Shown here: piece after piece, positions 19,595 to 30,211 of the stretch
Layout: every line of letters begins with the position of its first letter
How positions within the stretch are numbered: position 1 is the stretch's first letter
NCBI RefSeq assembly: GCF_026914185.1
Contig: NC_070566.1
Span: forward strand, 372,001 to 436,000
Direction of reading: 5' to 3'
DNA length: 64,000 nucleotides
Source of the DNA: Puccinia triticina
Taxonomy: Eukaryota; Basidiomycota; Pucciniomycetes; Pucciniales; Pucciniaceae
Notes under the pieces: model-generated
The model's database searches: none
What the model saw: the letters and a program-made list of their open reading frames with translations, nothing else
Told to the model about the DNA's origin: nothing
Program-made: the position numbers and the translations under genes

Positions 19595-20979
19595 ATGAAG
19601 ATTGGTACATTGAATTTCCTGTGGTACTACCCCCTGGGGGAGCATTGTATCCACCCAATGGGTTTGATGCGTACGTTGTTTGAGGCTGGTAGAATGGATT
19701 TCCAAAAGTGTTGCCTGCTGGGGAGGCATGTAATACACCCATTGTGTTTGATGTATAAATTGGATCTCTACCTCTTCATGGGTTTCTGGAAGAGGAGTGG
19801 TAGATGGAATGGTCCATAGCGTGGTCTACGGTTCCACATGTTGATGAGTGACGGTAAATGCTTCTGCTTGCTGGGCCAGGCATTGTTGGAGGGCCAGATG
19901 TTGCTTCTGAAGCGATCCGGAGACTCAAACGTATTGTTGAAGAATCCGGAAAGGGATTGACAACAGTTCCTCCTGATGGCATAGTGTAGAGATCATGCCT
20001 TGCATGCCTTGATTCTGTAGGTAAAGAAGGGTGTTGGTCTGGATTGAACTGGTTAAATATGTTGGGGGATTGTTGAATGGATTGTACAGAATTGCTTCTG
20101 CTCCTCTGAATATTCTGGTGGAGTTGGACAGATTGCACAGAATTTCTCCTACCCCTATGAGGAGTTTGGGGTTGAACAGAGCTCCTAGTGGATTCAAGAT
20201 GCCGGTGTTGATGGAAAAACCTTTCTTCTTGGTCTGGTAGATTTTTTTCTGATTTCCATTTTTCAATTCCTTTTTTGATGGCTTGTCCAAATTCTCTGCC
20301 AGGGACTGGCTCAAGTTGCACTCCTGCAATTCTTCTGTGGGCCTCTGAGGCATGAAAGGAGCATGTATTCAGAATGAAAGAATCTGTTGGGTTGTGTTCC
20401 ACCATGTATCTTGCAAGATTGCCCTCATGATCTTCCCAAATTCAGCAGCCTTTTTCCTATCTTTCAGCATATCTACAAATGCCTTTTTTATCGCATCTTG
20501 GACTCCTAAAGCTTTGGATTCAGTTATATATGCATCTCTGGAAGAATTCACCGCTGTTTCCCACAGTTCATATGAGCGCTCAATAGTCTCACTCCAAGAT
20601 CTGTAATCCACCACATCCTGAAGAAGTAATGATAGGTAAGCTTTTTAACCTATATTTACAAAATTCATCAAGCAACTGCGTACCCTGTTACCCAAAGAGT
20701 CCATTCCCAAGAACTGATAAATATAATCTTCTCCCGATTTATCACTCCTCTTTTCCACTCCCAAATGGCAGATGCGGCAGGTGTCAGCCTTAGAGTCATC
20801 ACAGCTGACCTAAAAGCTGCCTGTTCTACCTTTGTTACATATAAATTACTTTATATCTTTTTCATCTTAAGAGATAACCTTGTTTTGACTTCATATTCTG
20901 TTTCCTCATGCAATTTTAACCCTAGTTACAACTCATCAATTCCTTGTAACTATACTCCTTCCCTGAGTTACTGAGTTAT

Positions 20980-21965
20980 GGCGCCCTTGCGCAGTTGTGA
21001 CGTGTCAGCGCTACCAGGCGCGCCAAACCACATGTACATATGTAAATTACATAAGCAAACTGTGAAAATTTTCGTAGTCAGGATCCCCCTTGCCTGAGGC
21101 GGATCTACAGACTTCAGCACACCAGAACCACCACCCAGATAACCCCAGGATCACCACCAAAGAGCCTACTCTACTCCCAGTATACCTACCGTCATAGGCG
21201 CCTAGGATATTGACAGTAAGTAACCTCTTTCACTGAACCTTAATTATCTCAGAGGTACAACTCTGTGTCTTGCTTGATCTGCCTTTTCTTCTTGCTTTGC
21301 CTCCTCCTTGATCACAGGGCTGTCCCTTCAATTCTACAGGCCTTTGCCTCTATCTTGATCACAGGGCTGTCCCTTATAATCACTTGGCCTTTGCCTCAAA
21401 ATCTAGGTTGCAGGGCTGTCCCTCAGGTTTCCCATTAAGAACCTTGACTGTCCAGAGAGAAGTCTAAAAAACTGTGGCTGGATTAAACTTATCTAATCCA
21501 GATACCCTCCTGAGAGGAAGCTGTAGCACTTCTAGCACAGATTAGCAGCACTCTTCTGAAGAGTAGCATTGCCAGTGGACGTGCATTCCCACTAGAATAA
21601 CCTAGTACTTCTCTTCTATCTTATCCTGCTTGGTTTCTTTCTCTCTCTTTCTCTTTTTCTCTTACAGTTGTATTTTCTTTATCCCAAGAAATCAAACTGT
21701 TGTCCCCCATTTCTTGTGTCCTGCTGTCACTATAGAGACTCAGGCTCACAGCAGGGGTTCAATGCAGCACCTGGGAGAGGAGTATTGGTGATCTCTGCAT
21801 GCATTGGGGAGTCGCCTAGGAAGCAAAGAACCACCGTGGTAACACAAACCTCTTGCTGCAATTCACAGTCAAATGCCACACATCCATTTAAAGTCATATC
21901 ACTGAAGAAAAGAAGTACAGTTCAGTTATTTTATTTCTTAATTCTACTGTGTGTTGTAAATCAGA
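20980..21965 (+). other. Noncoding repeat-like stretch, possible LTR remnant
   Basis: No gene. The region contains three imperfect copies of a CAGGGCTGTCCCT-centred unit and pyrimidine-rich tracts (TTTCTCTCTCTTTC near 21640), the sort of sequence found in LTR R/U5 regions. No partner LTR is present in the window, so this is only a suggestion. Confidence 0.3.
21298..21425 (+). repeat. Three imperfect repeats around CAGGGCTGTCCCT
   Basis: The unit (ATCACAGGGCTGTCCCT followed by GGCCTTTGCCTC) occurs at about 21311, 21358 and 21411, spaced ~45-55 bp. The core AGGGCTGTCCCT is itself nearly palindromic. Confidence 0.6.
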
Positions 21966-22675
21966 CATCTCACTTCAGTTCATCAACTATTTGATCAGCC
22001 AATTCCAACGGACCAGCTGTGTTTGAAGTTGAGAGGAAATGACAGTTATACTGTTGATTTGACAACTTGGGAGGAAGACCTGCAAGTGTGAAATAATAAC
22101 TGATGTGCTTATTCCACTTTTTGGATTGGTTTCCTGATGTATCATCACAGTAAAGGGCAATTGGAACATGTCTAATAATCCTATTACCAGACTTCTCCCG
22201 CCAGTCATTTGGTAAAGAAATGGGAGTGAAAGATCCATGATCCTCCTCTGAAAACAATCCAAAAGAAAAACATTAACAATTCTGCCACTAATTTTTGCCC
22301 CAAACCCCCCATGTGAAAAGAGAAGCTCACCCCATATTGTGTTTTTGCACACCAATGACAATGGTTTGTCACCCCACATGCAGATTTCAAAATAATTCAA
22401 TGAAAATTCTTCACAAGCAATGGAAAGCAACCTTGGTGATTTATATGGCAGGTTTTTAGGTATAATCATCTTGAATTTTGGCTCTTGAGGCAAACCATCA
22501 TGCTTCAGTTTGGCACACTTGGCATACATTTTATCTTCTTGTTTGTAAAAGAAGATAGGTACCACCAACTCCCCTGAGTGTAACTGACATGGCTCATAGA
22601 TGTAATAATGCTTTTTGTTTATGGCCACCATTTGTGCACGATATTCCCGAGGAAGTTCCTCACGCCACTTGTAGC

Positions 22676-23293
22676 AAGGGTGGGCAGTTACGTTACGGTA
22701 CGTTACGGAGGGCTAATTGGATACCGTAACTTTTTTTTAGTTATCCAAATTAGCCATTTGGGTAACGTAACATTTTTTTTGAGGAACGTAACGTAAAGTG
22801 ACTTTTTTTATTTTTGAGTTTTGGAGGTTTTGGATAACGTAACTTTTTTGGGGTGGACATTTTTTGTTCAATATTCTCAAAAAATGGTTCATTTGAATAA
22901 TGAATTTAGCATAATGGTTAGTGCTTGCCACTTGTATGTTTTGCAACATGCAGGTTGCGGGTTCAATCCTCACTGTGCACCTATTTTGACCTGACACCCT
23001 GGGCAGAAACTGGCATCAGTGGGTGTTTTACATCAACTTGAGCCCAATACATACTCATATTGAACAAAAAAACCCACAAATAGTCATTTCTCTTGGAAAG
23101 TTATGGCAAAGTTACCCAAATTTGGGCAAAACTGTATCGTAACCCATTTTGTTTGAAGCTTCTGGGTAACGTAACTAGAAAATAAACAGCCCTTTTTCTG
23201 CGGCAGATATCGTAGCTAAAATCAAGGTATCTGTAACTACTGGGTAACGACAGTTACGTTCCCAATTACGGGTAACGTAACGGCCCACCCTTG
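22676..23293. mobile_element. hAT-like MITE rich in GTAACGTAAC motifs
   Basis: This ~618-bp element has ends AAGGGTGGGC(A)GTTACGTTA and its inverse GTAACGGCCCACCCTTG. It is flanked by 8-bp near-identical duplications CTTGTAGC (22668-22675) and CTTGTCGC (23294-23301), as expected for hAT insertions. The interior repeats GTAACGT/ACGTTAC many times. It has no coding capacity and sits inside an exon of the minus-strand gene, whose frame resumes on the far side. Confidence 0.8.
22907..22969 (+). ncRNA. tRNA-like (SINE-type) remnant inside the MITE
   Basis: TAGCATAATGGTTAGTGC (22907-22924) resembles a Pol III A box, and GGGTTCAATCC (22959-22969) a B box, at tRNA-like spacing. The anticodon arm and acceptor stem are not well formed, so this is a degenerate tRNA-derived segment and not a working tRNA gene. 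Confidence 0.5.
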
Positions 23294-24230
23294 CTTGTCG
23301 CTCTGGGACAATTTGTATATATTTTTCCCACCTGAATCTACAGGGTAAGAATCCAAGTGAGGGGAAACATATGGGTTTGCCAAATCCTGCACAGAAGAGA
23401 ATCCAACTTGTTCAACAAAATGAGGTTTTTAATTGAATCTAATGTAGTATACTTAGCAGATTTCACACTCACTAGGGTAATAAGCTTCTGTACACTCAGG
23501 GAATAGCATTGATTCTTAAAGACACTTTCTCTTTGATTGGGATTCATGTTGAGCATGTCTCTAAGCTTGGCCTTAGCCCGCCAGACAGAAGTCCAACAAC
23601 AGAGTTCTAATCCGCAGAGCTCAGCGAGTGAGCAGACCTTGTCATGTTGCATGCGCGAAAGGATGGTATGCATGTAGCCGGTAAGAAGGATTGAGACCAG
23701 TTGCTGCGCCGCGCAAATCAAATTAAACCCTGTATCAGCATTTTGGTGACCCCAAGTGACCGGACTTGGGTGGATTTCGCAACACTCACCGCCAACCCTG
23801 CAAATGGGTACCACCCTTGATCTTTGACTTCCGGTTCTTCCTCCTCGCCTTCGCCCGCTTCATCTTCCTCCTCCATCCCCTTGTCCACCTGACTGGCCGG
23901 CTGGAAGATGTCGATCGCCTCCCACATGTTCAGGAGCTCGTCCTTGCTGTCGCTCTCACCGGTATTTGACCGATCATCCTGATACTCCACGGCCTCCATA
24001 TAAATGTCATGCAGGTGGGGTGTTGCATGAAATGAATCACGCTGATGTTCTGTTTCATCCTCATCACGATCTGAGTTGTTCCCGGTCTTGACTGTCCCCA
24101 CTCCGTCAATCTGACGTTCATTTGCACAATCTGATGTCTTGTCCGCTGCTTGACTGTAATCTGGCCGCAAATATGACGGAAGGTTTTCAAGGTGCATGGG
24201 CTTCTTTGAATGCTCCTCTGTTGATATCAT

Positions 24231-24584
24231 CTCCCAACCACCGCAAAACCGGCAGAACCATCTTGGCCGGATATCATCAGACGCAGCTTGCTCAAAAACT
24301 GATGAGTGAAAATGAGAATCGTGAGTAACTGTGAATGTATGAATTTTAGATAGATTAAATTTTCATGTCGCATTTACCTCTTCAATCTACTCGCAGCACA
24401 GAACTCCTGCTGATACTCATTCTTCTCCTTTTGGTGTGAAGCTGGGGAGGGAACATTTCAATGGACCAACAACAGGTATTTAAGGTGTGCCTCCAACCTG
24501 GACTGACCCATTCTCCCCCAGAAGCCCACCCCAAATTAACTTGTTTCATCAGCCCAGCAACAAATATGTGACGAGCCGCAAGTC
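24231..24584. other. Spacer between two decayed divergent genes
   Basis: No convincing coding or repeat structure; probably the shared upstream region of the minus-strand gene ending at 24230 and the plus-strand gene beginning near 24585. Confidence 0.4.
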
Positions 24585-27500
24585 ATGTACCAACCCACTC
24601 CCCCCTGCAACCCATCCTCGTTGATGACAACAATACCGGAGCCACTGTCCCCGCACCTGTCCCACGTGCCAAGTGACCTCGTCGTGCTGCTAGCCAGGCC
24701 ATTTCCCGCACCCCTTGAGTGCATCCCGCAGGTTTGCCCATTCGCTCTTAGAGATGTTTACTGTATGGTTGATCAACTGACAGCCTCATTTTCCTAGGCC
24801 ATGAAGATCATGCTCACATTATTACCCCCAGCCGGATCATTACCGACTCTGGCAGGCGGCCAGGCCCCACACTAGGTAACATTAATTTTTTTTGTTTCCA
24901 ATGAAACTGCGTACACTGAATTTTCTCCACTTGTTTCCGTACGCAGATCCCCATATTCAACAGCCTATTATCACACCCACCCATATCGGCGGCCCGGTCA
25001 TCACCCCGAGTCGGATAATCGGTAGCCTGGTCATCACCCCCAGTCGGATAATCCACAGTGGAAGTGGTTCCAGAGCTCCAATCAGTAAGTTATTTTTGGT
25101 GCCATCCATCATCCCCTGAGAGATTGCTGAGATGCCCTATGTTCTGCAGTTCATAGCCAACCCAGTGTTACTCCTATTACCTATCCACCCCCAGATCCCA
25201 TGTCCGAAGACAAAACCCGGGATGAAGAGCCGCCGCGCGGATCAACCTTGGACGACAAGGCTTACAGTGTCTATGGTAGTGTGGACGGTTTTATCCGACC
25301 TCCACCGCCCCGCGGTCTTCCGAGTATTACAATTCCAAGCGAGGACCGGGAACTTCCCCCAGCTCAATCGCAAACTCCCTCAGCTGCCAACCGCCGAACC
25401 CCTGTCAATCGCCAAACTCCTGCCATCCCCCAACCCCCGCAAACATCAGCAGCAGTACACCATCCCCCCCAAACCCCAACTACACATGTCCACACTCCTG
25501 CCCCCGCAGCCCCAGCCCCAGCCCCACCTCGCCAAGTACTCCAAGCGGCCAATGACCCACTGGTGGAGTCACTGCTCGCATTAGATCAGCTGTCTGATAC
25601 AGACTTACAGCTAGCGCGGCAACTTTTCAACATAAGTTTTTTTTTTTTTCAGTTGACTGACATCTACCATAACCCAAGCTAAGCTTGCTCCTCAGGCGCC
25701 GGAACGAAGCCACTGGAGCTTAACAGTTGTCATGTGGATGACCCAACGACGTGCCGCTGCGTTGCCCGCTGCTCCTGTTGCAGCCAACGGTACAGCTGAT
25801 GTGTACAGCCAGGTTTTCCGGGTAAGCAACCATTTGGCTCACCAGGGCCAAACAAGCTGACCATATTACCTTCTAACAACAGACCCGAGTGCGCCAAATG
25901 ATCTGAGAGATCCTCATGCAAAGCACACTGGAATCATACAGCCGGGCCCAATCAGCACACGGGCACATCTTTGTGCATTCTCCACTGCCCCTAATCCGAG
26001 TAAGTAACATTTTTATTTCTTTATTACCACCATTGCATGTGGCTGACCATTCTTTGTGGCTGTAGAACTATGTATTGGAGCAGTCTCCAGCATTCAGGAG
26101 ACAGCACCACCAGGAAAATGTAATAGTCAGTTGATGACAAGTGACATTACACCAGCTCCAGCCAGCTACCCACCATCTATCCAATATCTATCCACTATCT
26201 ACCCCAATCTCCCAACCATCTCCTCAACTTCCAAAATTTACCAAGGAGGTCCTGTTCAGTTTTTGATGAGCCCAACTGATCATCAGTTCTGTTCAGCTGA
26301 TACTCAGCTTTGGCACCCAGTTCATACTCAGCTTTTCTGCCCAGCTCATACTCAGCTTTTTCACGCAGCTTACTCTCAGAATTGGAATAAAGCCTTTTGG
26401 CCAGTCATTGCCCAGGTGATGCTCAGCTTTGTACTAGTCCTGGCGCAGCTGATGCTCAGCTTTGTACCAGTCCTTGCTCAGCCTTCTCCTAGTCCTGTCC
26501 CAGCTGATGCTCAGCTTTGGCCCAGTCCTGGGCTTGCTGGCCAGCTGATGCTCAGCTTGCTGAGTATCAGCTGAGCCAGGCCAGGGAAAAATATGGGAAT
26601 GAGCTTGGACAGGACCAGAGCTGAAAATCAGCTAGGCTAGGGCCAAAGCTGAGCATCAGCTGAGCCATGGACAAGGCTGAGCATCAGCTGTGCCAGGGCC
26701 AAAGATGATCATCAGGTGGCCAGTTCCAAAGCTGAGCATCAGCTGGGCCAGGGGAAAAACTGAGCATCAGCTGAGCCAGGGTAAAAGCTGAGCATCAGCT
26801 GGGCCAGGGCAAAAGCTGAGCATCATCTGGTTTTTTCACATTGTGCTTTGATCCTGACACCTATCATGTGAGCCCTAGATGTGCTGGTGGAGAGGAGCAG
26901 CATTGGAGCAGTGTTGGAGCTGAAAACAAAGCTGTGTCATGTCACTTGCCATCAAGTGACTACTTTTTTTTCCTGGTGCACCTACCTGCGGGAATCCCGC
27001 AAAACAACGAATCAATGGCGGGGCTCGTGACCTTCTTACGAAGTATGGTCAAACACGAACGCACTCATATGCAAAACTTGGTAAGTTTTCAGTCTGCACC
27101 TCACCTTCCTTTTTTTTTACTAACACTTGTTTTCTCTAGCTCTTGTCAAATTTTTGACAAGAGTCTTGGCCTTGAGAGCTTGGGCCGGTCCCAAGGCTCT
27201 TTGACCTCATCTTCACAATTGATCGGTCCTTCCAGCCAAGGGGTGTCCTGCAAGGCCCTGCCGATATACAGCAGGATCTCAATACGGGTGTGATGGTGTG
27301 AATCACCATGCTTCAACTACTCACTGTTCACCACCTTATCCATCAAGAACCAGGCAACACCAGGTCCCAATGGGACCTAATCGACGATCAGTTGGAGTCT
27401 GTTAGGCAGAAATCAGATGTTGAGCTACAAGCGTGAGTTTTTTTTCTATTTCAATTTTACTTACCGGGGGCTTCAGATCTATGTATGCTAACACTTTGCT

Positions 27501-27718
27501 CCTGTAGGTACACCCTTCTTCTTTTACAGCGCGATCTGGAACTCTTCCCAGGTGATGTCATTTTTAATGATATCCCTGCAGAGTTGATTCGAGTCCCAAA
27601 CGCCCTTGAGTGTGACGTGGAAACCCAATTGATTATTGCGCAGTATGGGGACAATCCATCTGACGCAGATATGGCGGCGCTTCTCCAAATGGAAGTCGAC
27701 CTCACCCTTGAGCAGTAG
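24585..27718 (+). pseudogene. Multi-exon gene of unknown family with four TGA codons and a MITE insertion
   Basis: Early exons are proline-rich (GGPVITPSRIIGS, then PITYPPPDPMSEDKTRDEEP at ~25180, GLPSITIPSEDRELPPAQ). Later exons follow clear GT-AG junctions: WMTQRRAAALPAAP..YSQVFR, then TRVRQMI-TGA-EILMQSTLESYSRA..GHIFVHSPLPLIR, then NYVLEQSPAFRRQH which resumes after the MITE as LPAGIPQNNESM..VKHERTHMQNL. The next exon has TGA at 27155, 27173 and 27299 with DLIFTIDRSFQPR and WDLIDDQLESVRQKS, then YTLLLLQRDLELFPGDVIF to the stop at 27716-27718. I recall similar multicopy genes in rusts but know no function. All premature stops are TGA. Confidence 0.55.
26108..26978. mobile_element. CACTA-like foldback MITE, copy A
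   Basis: This 871-bp element begins CACCAGGAAAATGTAATAGT and ends with the inverse, CTACTTTTTTTTCCTGGTG. The 3-bp target duplication is CAC (26105-26107, 26979-26981). The ~45-bp terminal repeats are followed by many copies of AGCTGATGCTCAGC in one orientation in the left half and inverted in the right half, so the whole unit can fold back. CACTA/EnSpm elements have 3-bp duplications, CAC-type ends and subterminal repeats, hence the assignment. No transposase is encoded. Confidence 0.85.
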
Positions 27719-28742
27719 TGCGGTATGGACTCCTGTCGGGTCTGAGCCAAGGCAGTCAATGGAGGGGATGGTTCTGAGTGCTGCCCTCTTTGGTGGTCCT
27801 GCGAAAAGTATCAGGAAAATTTGAACAAAGTGATAGCGGTTGGGGGGGGGGGGGGGGTATTTTTGGTGAGAGGGAACGAGGGGATGGAATACCCTCGGCG
27901 GTTTTGGTTGGTCAGAAAAGATCAGGAAAGAGGAACTCGGAGGGAAGCCGGCGCGTTCGTCGGGATATCTGGAGGTGATCAGATGAAGGGAGAAACTTAG
28001 AAGACTCGGGTACTCAAAACTCAGAAATATGCGGAGATGGATTGACGCGATCCAGGATCAATAAACTCTCAAAAACTCTGATGATATCTTTCTGGGGGGG
28101 AAGAGAGTACCATGCGGATCCCTCCTCCAAGTTTGGCTGAACTTGGATTCAGGCCCGCAACATGCCGCGGGACAAGCCCTCGTGCCCGCCGCGCCCGTAC
28201 AACTAGGATGAGAAGATGAGACAAACAACAAAACAAGACCAACCCTCCTCCAACTCAACCTGTCCAACGCGCGCAAGGAAGAAACAGAAAAGAAAAGACA
28301 TGTGTAAAAGAAAGGTAAATAGAGGAGTCAAAACAAAACCAAACAACAAAAGAAAAGAAAGAAAGAAAGAAAGAAAGAGAAAAAGAAAGGGAAAGAAAGG
28401 AGAAACCGGGGAAGGAATGAGAACAGGAGCCTAAAACAAAGTCTTGAGGGTGTTGTGCGCGCCGTGCCGTCGCGTGTTGGGGTCTTGATGATCTTGAGAC
28501 CTTTATCCCGGTGTCCTGATCTTGTGTACGCGCCAGAACTCCACAGCGGCCGTTTTATTTTTACCAGTCTCTCAATCCCTTAAGTATTCCGCGCGCAATT
28601 TCTCTCTCTTTTAATCATCTTTCCTTCCCTCCCTAGCATGTATTCAAAAAAACAAAATATTTAAAAAAACAAAAAACGATAAAAGATCAAAAAAAAAAAA
28701 AAACGATATACATATAAAAAAAAAATTAAAATGCAATAAAGT
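27719..28742. other. Noncoding, simple-sequence-rich
   Basis: Contains a poly-G run (~27842-27857), GAAAG microsatellite (~28350-28400) and poly-A tracts (~28640-28740). The GAAACA-rich part resembles the composition of 1-180, and both share CCAACGCGCGC, but I cannot show homology. No gene. Confidence 0.4.
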
Positions 28743-29158
28743 ACAAAAAAAGTGCCCTGGTGGCCGTTAAACCAAACCTGAGAGTGCCTGTGAGCTGTCC
28801 TGAGAGTGAGTGTCAAAAACAATCGGAAAACAATCAAGCAACCATTGTTCTGGGATGCGGGTAATGTGATTGGCCGGCAAATTGCCGGTGGTGTGTGGTT
28901 GAAGGGTGGGCAAGCAGCCCTGACCGCTTTTGTAGGGGGGCTCGGGTGGGACAGCGTGTTGCCGGACGGGTCAATGTGCCCTTACTTTTGCCAGCGGGTT
29001 GCCGGCTTGCGCATTGGCGGGGGTGCCGCCAAGTTCGGCGGTCCACTTGACGGTTGACGGGAGGCCGGCATGCAAACGGTCAACGCTGGCAGGGGGGGAA
29101 CCATCAAATTGACGGCCAAAATTTTGGCGCTTTGGCGGCGCACTGCAACTGCCGTGTA
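28743..29158 (-). repeat. Relative of the CACGGCAGTTG repeat family
   Basis: The minus-strand end TACACGGCAGTTGCAGTGCG (29158 downward) matches the start of the repeats at 12057 and 61041. The interior is filled with the same kinds of motif (CCGGCAAATTGCCGG palindrome at 28874-28888, TCAAATTGACGG). The other boundary is unclear; 28743 is an estimate. Confidence 0.45.
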
Positions 29159-29343
29159 GGCTGCAGATATTGGACGACATTTCCAATCCTGAAAATCAGT
29201 ATCCGCCCGGCTCAAGAGGGATCAACCAACTGCTTCATACACCACAAGAGCAATTTTTATTGGAGCCTGACAGTGAGAGTATGTGTATTGCAAGTGAATG
29301 AAGACAGAGAATGAATGAGAATACACAAAAAGAGAGAAACAAG

Positions 29344-29380
29344 GTTTGTATTTATATACATGAATTATGTAAATACAAAC
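29344..29380. repeat. Perfect 11-bp inverted repeat
   Basis: GTTTGTATTTA (29344-29354) pairs with TAAATACAAAC (29370-29380) across a 15-nt loop. Role unknown. Confidence 0.6.
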
Positions 29381-29528
29381 AGTGTGGCGTTACAGACCAG
29401 AGTGTAGACGACTGCGGCAAAGTCATTGAGTGCACGGACCCGTGTACAACCTTACTCATCATCTGATTAGGGTTCACTTGTATTTAGTCAGCTAGTTGTT
29501 GTACCGCTCCGCTTCTTTTCTTTTCCTC

Positions 29529-29955
29529 ACTCATCTCTTTGTCCTCAACTTCCTCACGCACCTCAATAGGTGCATAAGTCGTTTTCCTCCTCTTTGTCCC
29601 TCGTCTCGGCCTCCCAACATCGTCCTCTTAGCTCACCGCTGTCACTCGGGTATTTCTCAGGTATCTTGTTGTTTCTGTCTATTTCTCAGATTCTCTGGTC
29701 TTTCCTTTTTCCTGCTCACCATGCAATTCAATGACTCATCTCTTTGTCCTCAACTTCCTCACGCACCTCAATAGGTGCATAAGTCGTTTTCCTCCTCTTT
29801 GTCCCTCGTCTTGGCCTCCCAACATCGTCCTCTTAGCTCACCGCTGTCACTCGGGTATTTCTCAGGTGCATAAGTCGTTTTCCTCCTCTTTGTCCCTCGT
29901 CTCGGCCTCCCAACATCGTCCTCTTAGCTCACCGCTGTCACTCGGGTATTTCTCA
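29529..29955 (+). repeat. Tandem-type duplication, two full units and one partial
   Basis: A 132-bp unit (29529-29660) recurs at 29734-29865, and its last ~91 bp recur again at 29865-29955. The copies are nearly identical, so the duplication is recent. The unit is pyrimidine-rich (TCCTCTTTGTCCCTCGTC); no coding function is evident. Confidence 0.85.
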
Positions 29956-29975
29956 AACAGCTGTCAAGTCAAGTA

Positions 29976-30073
29976 ACATGGGATAGTCCCATGTCTATGG
30001 TAAGTCATGACACTATGACTTATGTTGACCACTGTAGTATGGGACGTAATGTCATATTACGTCTCCGTACTAC
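29976..30073. repeat. Three consecutive perfect hairpins
   Basis: ACATGGGA-TAG-TCCCATGT (29976-29994), TAAGTCAT-6 nt-ATGACTTA (30001-30022) and GACGTAAT-5 nt-ATTACGTC (30043-30063). The third extends outward to GTAGTA/TACTAC with one mismatch and one bulge. They follow each other within 98 bp. Confidence 0.75.
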
Positions 30074-30177
30074 AACAATTTCGGCTCCCTTGGACCAACA
30101 ACCCAACAAGAAAGGGACACACGTCAGCCTACCGTGTGAATGCACGGCAGCACGGCGTCAGGGTGTCCATCCTGTCA

Positions 30178-30211
30178 GGCTGCCGTGCGAATGCAGGGCA
30201 GCACGTCGTCG
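30178..30211 (+). repeat. 34-bp direct repeat, left copy
   Basis: Identical to 35261-35294, in the same orientation (begins GGCTGCCGTGCGAATGCAGG). The two copies bracket the DIRS-like remnant and may be its terminal (split direct) repeats. Confidence 0.7.

Larger units (their letters stand above)
13498..20735 (-). pseudogene. Decayed gene with 111-bp coding repeats, split by a chromovirus
   Basis: The reading direction is from ~20735 down to the stop at 13498. An exon ending GMDSLGNR (20665-20735 area) splices (GTACGC ... TTCTTCAG) to DVVDYRSWSETIERSYELW. A one-base deletion in GGGAAGATC (~20440) shifts into the frame EGNLARYMVEHNPTDSFIL. A Gln/Ser/Asn-rich stretch follows (RRNSVQSVQLHQNIQ), then TGA at 19776-19778 and a repeat region with units like GGSTTGNSMYQSSS and VGQPIYSP. 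Removing 13841-19594 plus one ATGAA copy joins 19600 to 13840 in exactly the same codon phase, so the retrotransposon inserted into this gene. The family is unknown to me; it may itself be carried by an element. Confidence 0.6.
21970..24230 (-). pseudogene. Multi-exon gene of a basidiomycete repeat family, split by a MITE
   Basis: The reading direction is from 24230 down. The first exon encodes an acidic region (EEEDEAGEGEEEEPEVKDQGWYPFAGLAV). Later exons carry LLTGYMHTILSRMQHDKV, then DLANPYVSPHLDSYPVDSGG with KNIYKLSQS, which continues across the MITE into WREELPREYRAQMVAINK, KHYYIYEPCQLHSGELVVPI, and after an intron near 22320 VPIALYCDDTSGNQSKKWNK. I recall long proteins with the DDTSGN/SKKWNKH block as multicopy in basidiomycetes and probably transposon-derived, but I cannot name the family with confidence. 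The C-terminal part is missing after VDELK (21970), so this copy is truncated. Confidence 0.55.

Noticed and set aside
22907..22969. Functional tRNA gene
   Set aside because: A and B boxes are present but stems and anticodon loop do not form properly, and it lies inside a MITE.
26056..26574. 172-codon open frame within the CACTA-like MITE
   Set aside because: It arises from the repeated AGCTGATGCTCAGC motif and crosses the MITE boundary; no homologous frame is kept in copy B.
28340..28440. GAAAG-rich open frame
   Set aside because: Simple-sequence microsatellite; lysine/arginine-rich translation is a composition artefact.
29529..29955. CRISPR-like array
   Set aside because: Only three long units without spacers of constant length; a eukaryotic tandem duplication.
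29496..29976. Two similar plus-strand frames (TSLFVLNFLTHLNRC type)
   Set aside because: They result from the tandem DNA duplication; the sequence is pyrimidine-rich with no domain.
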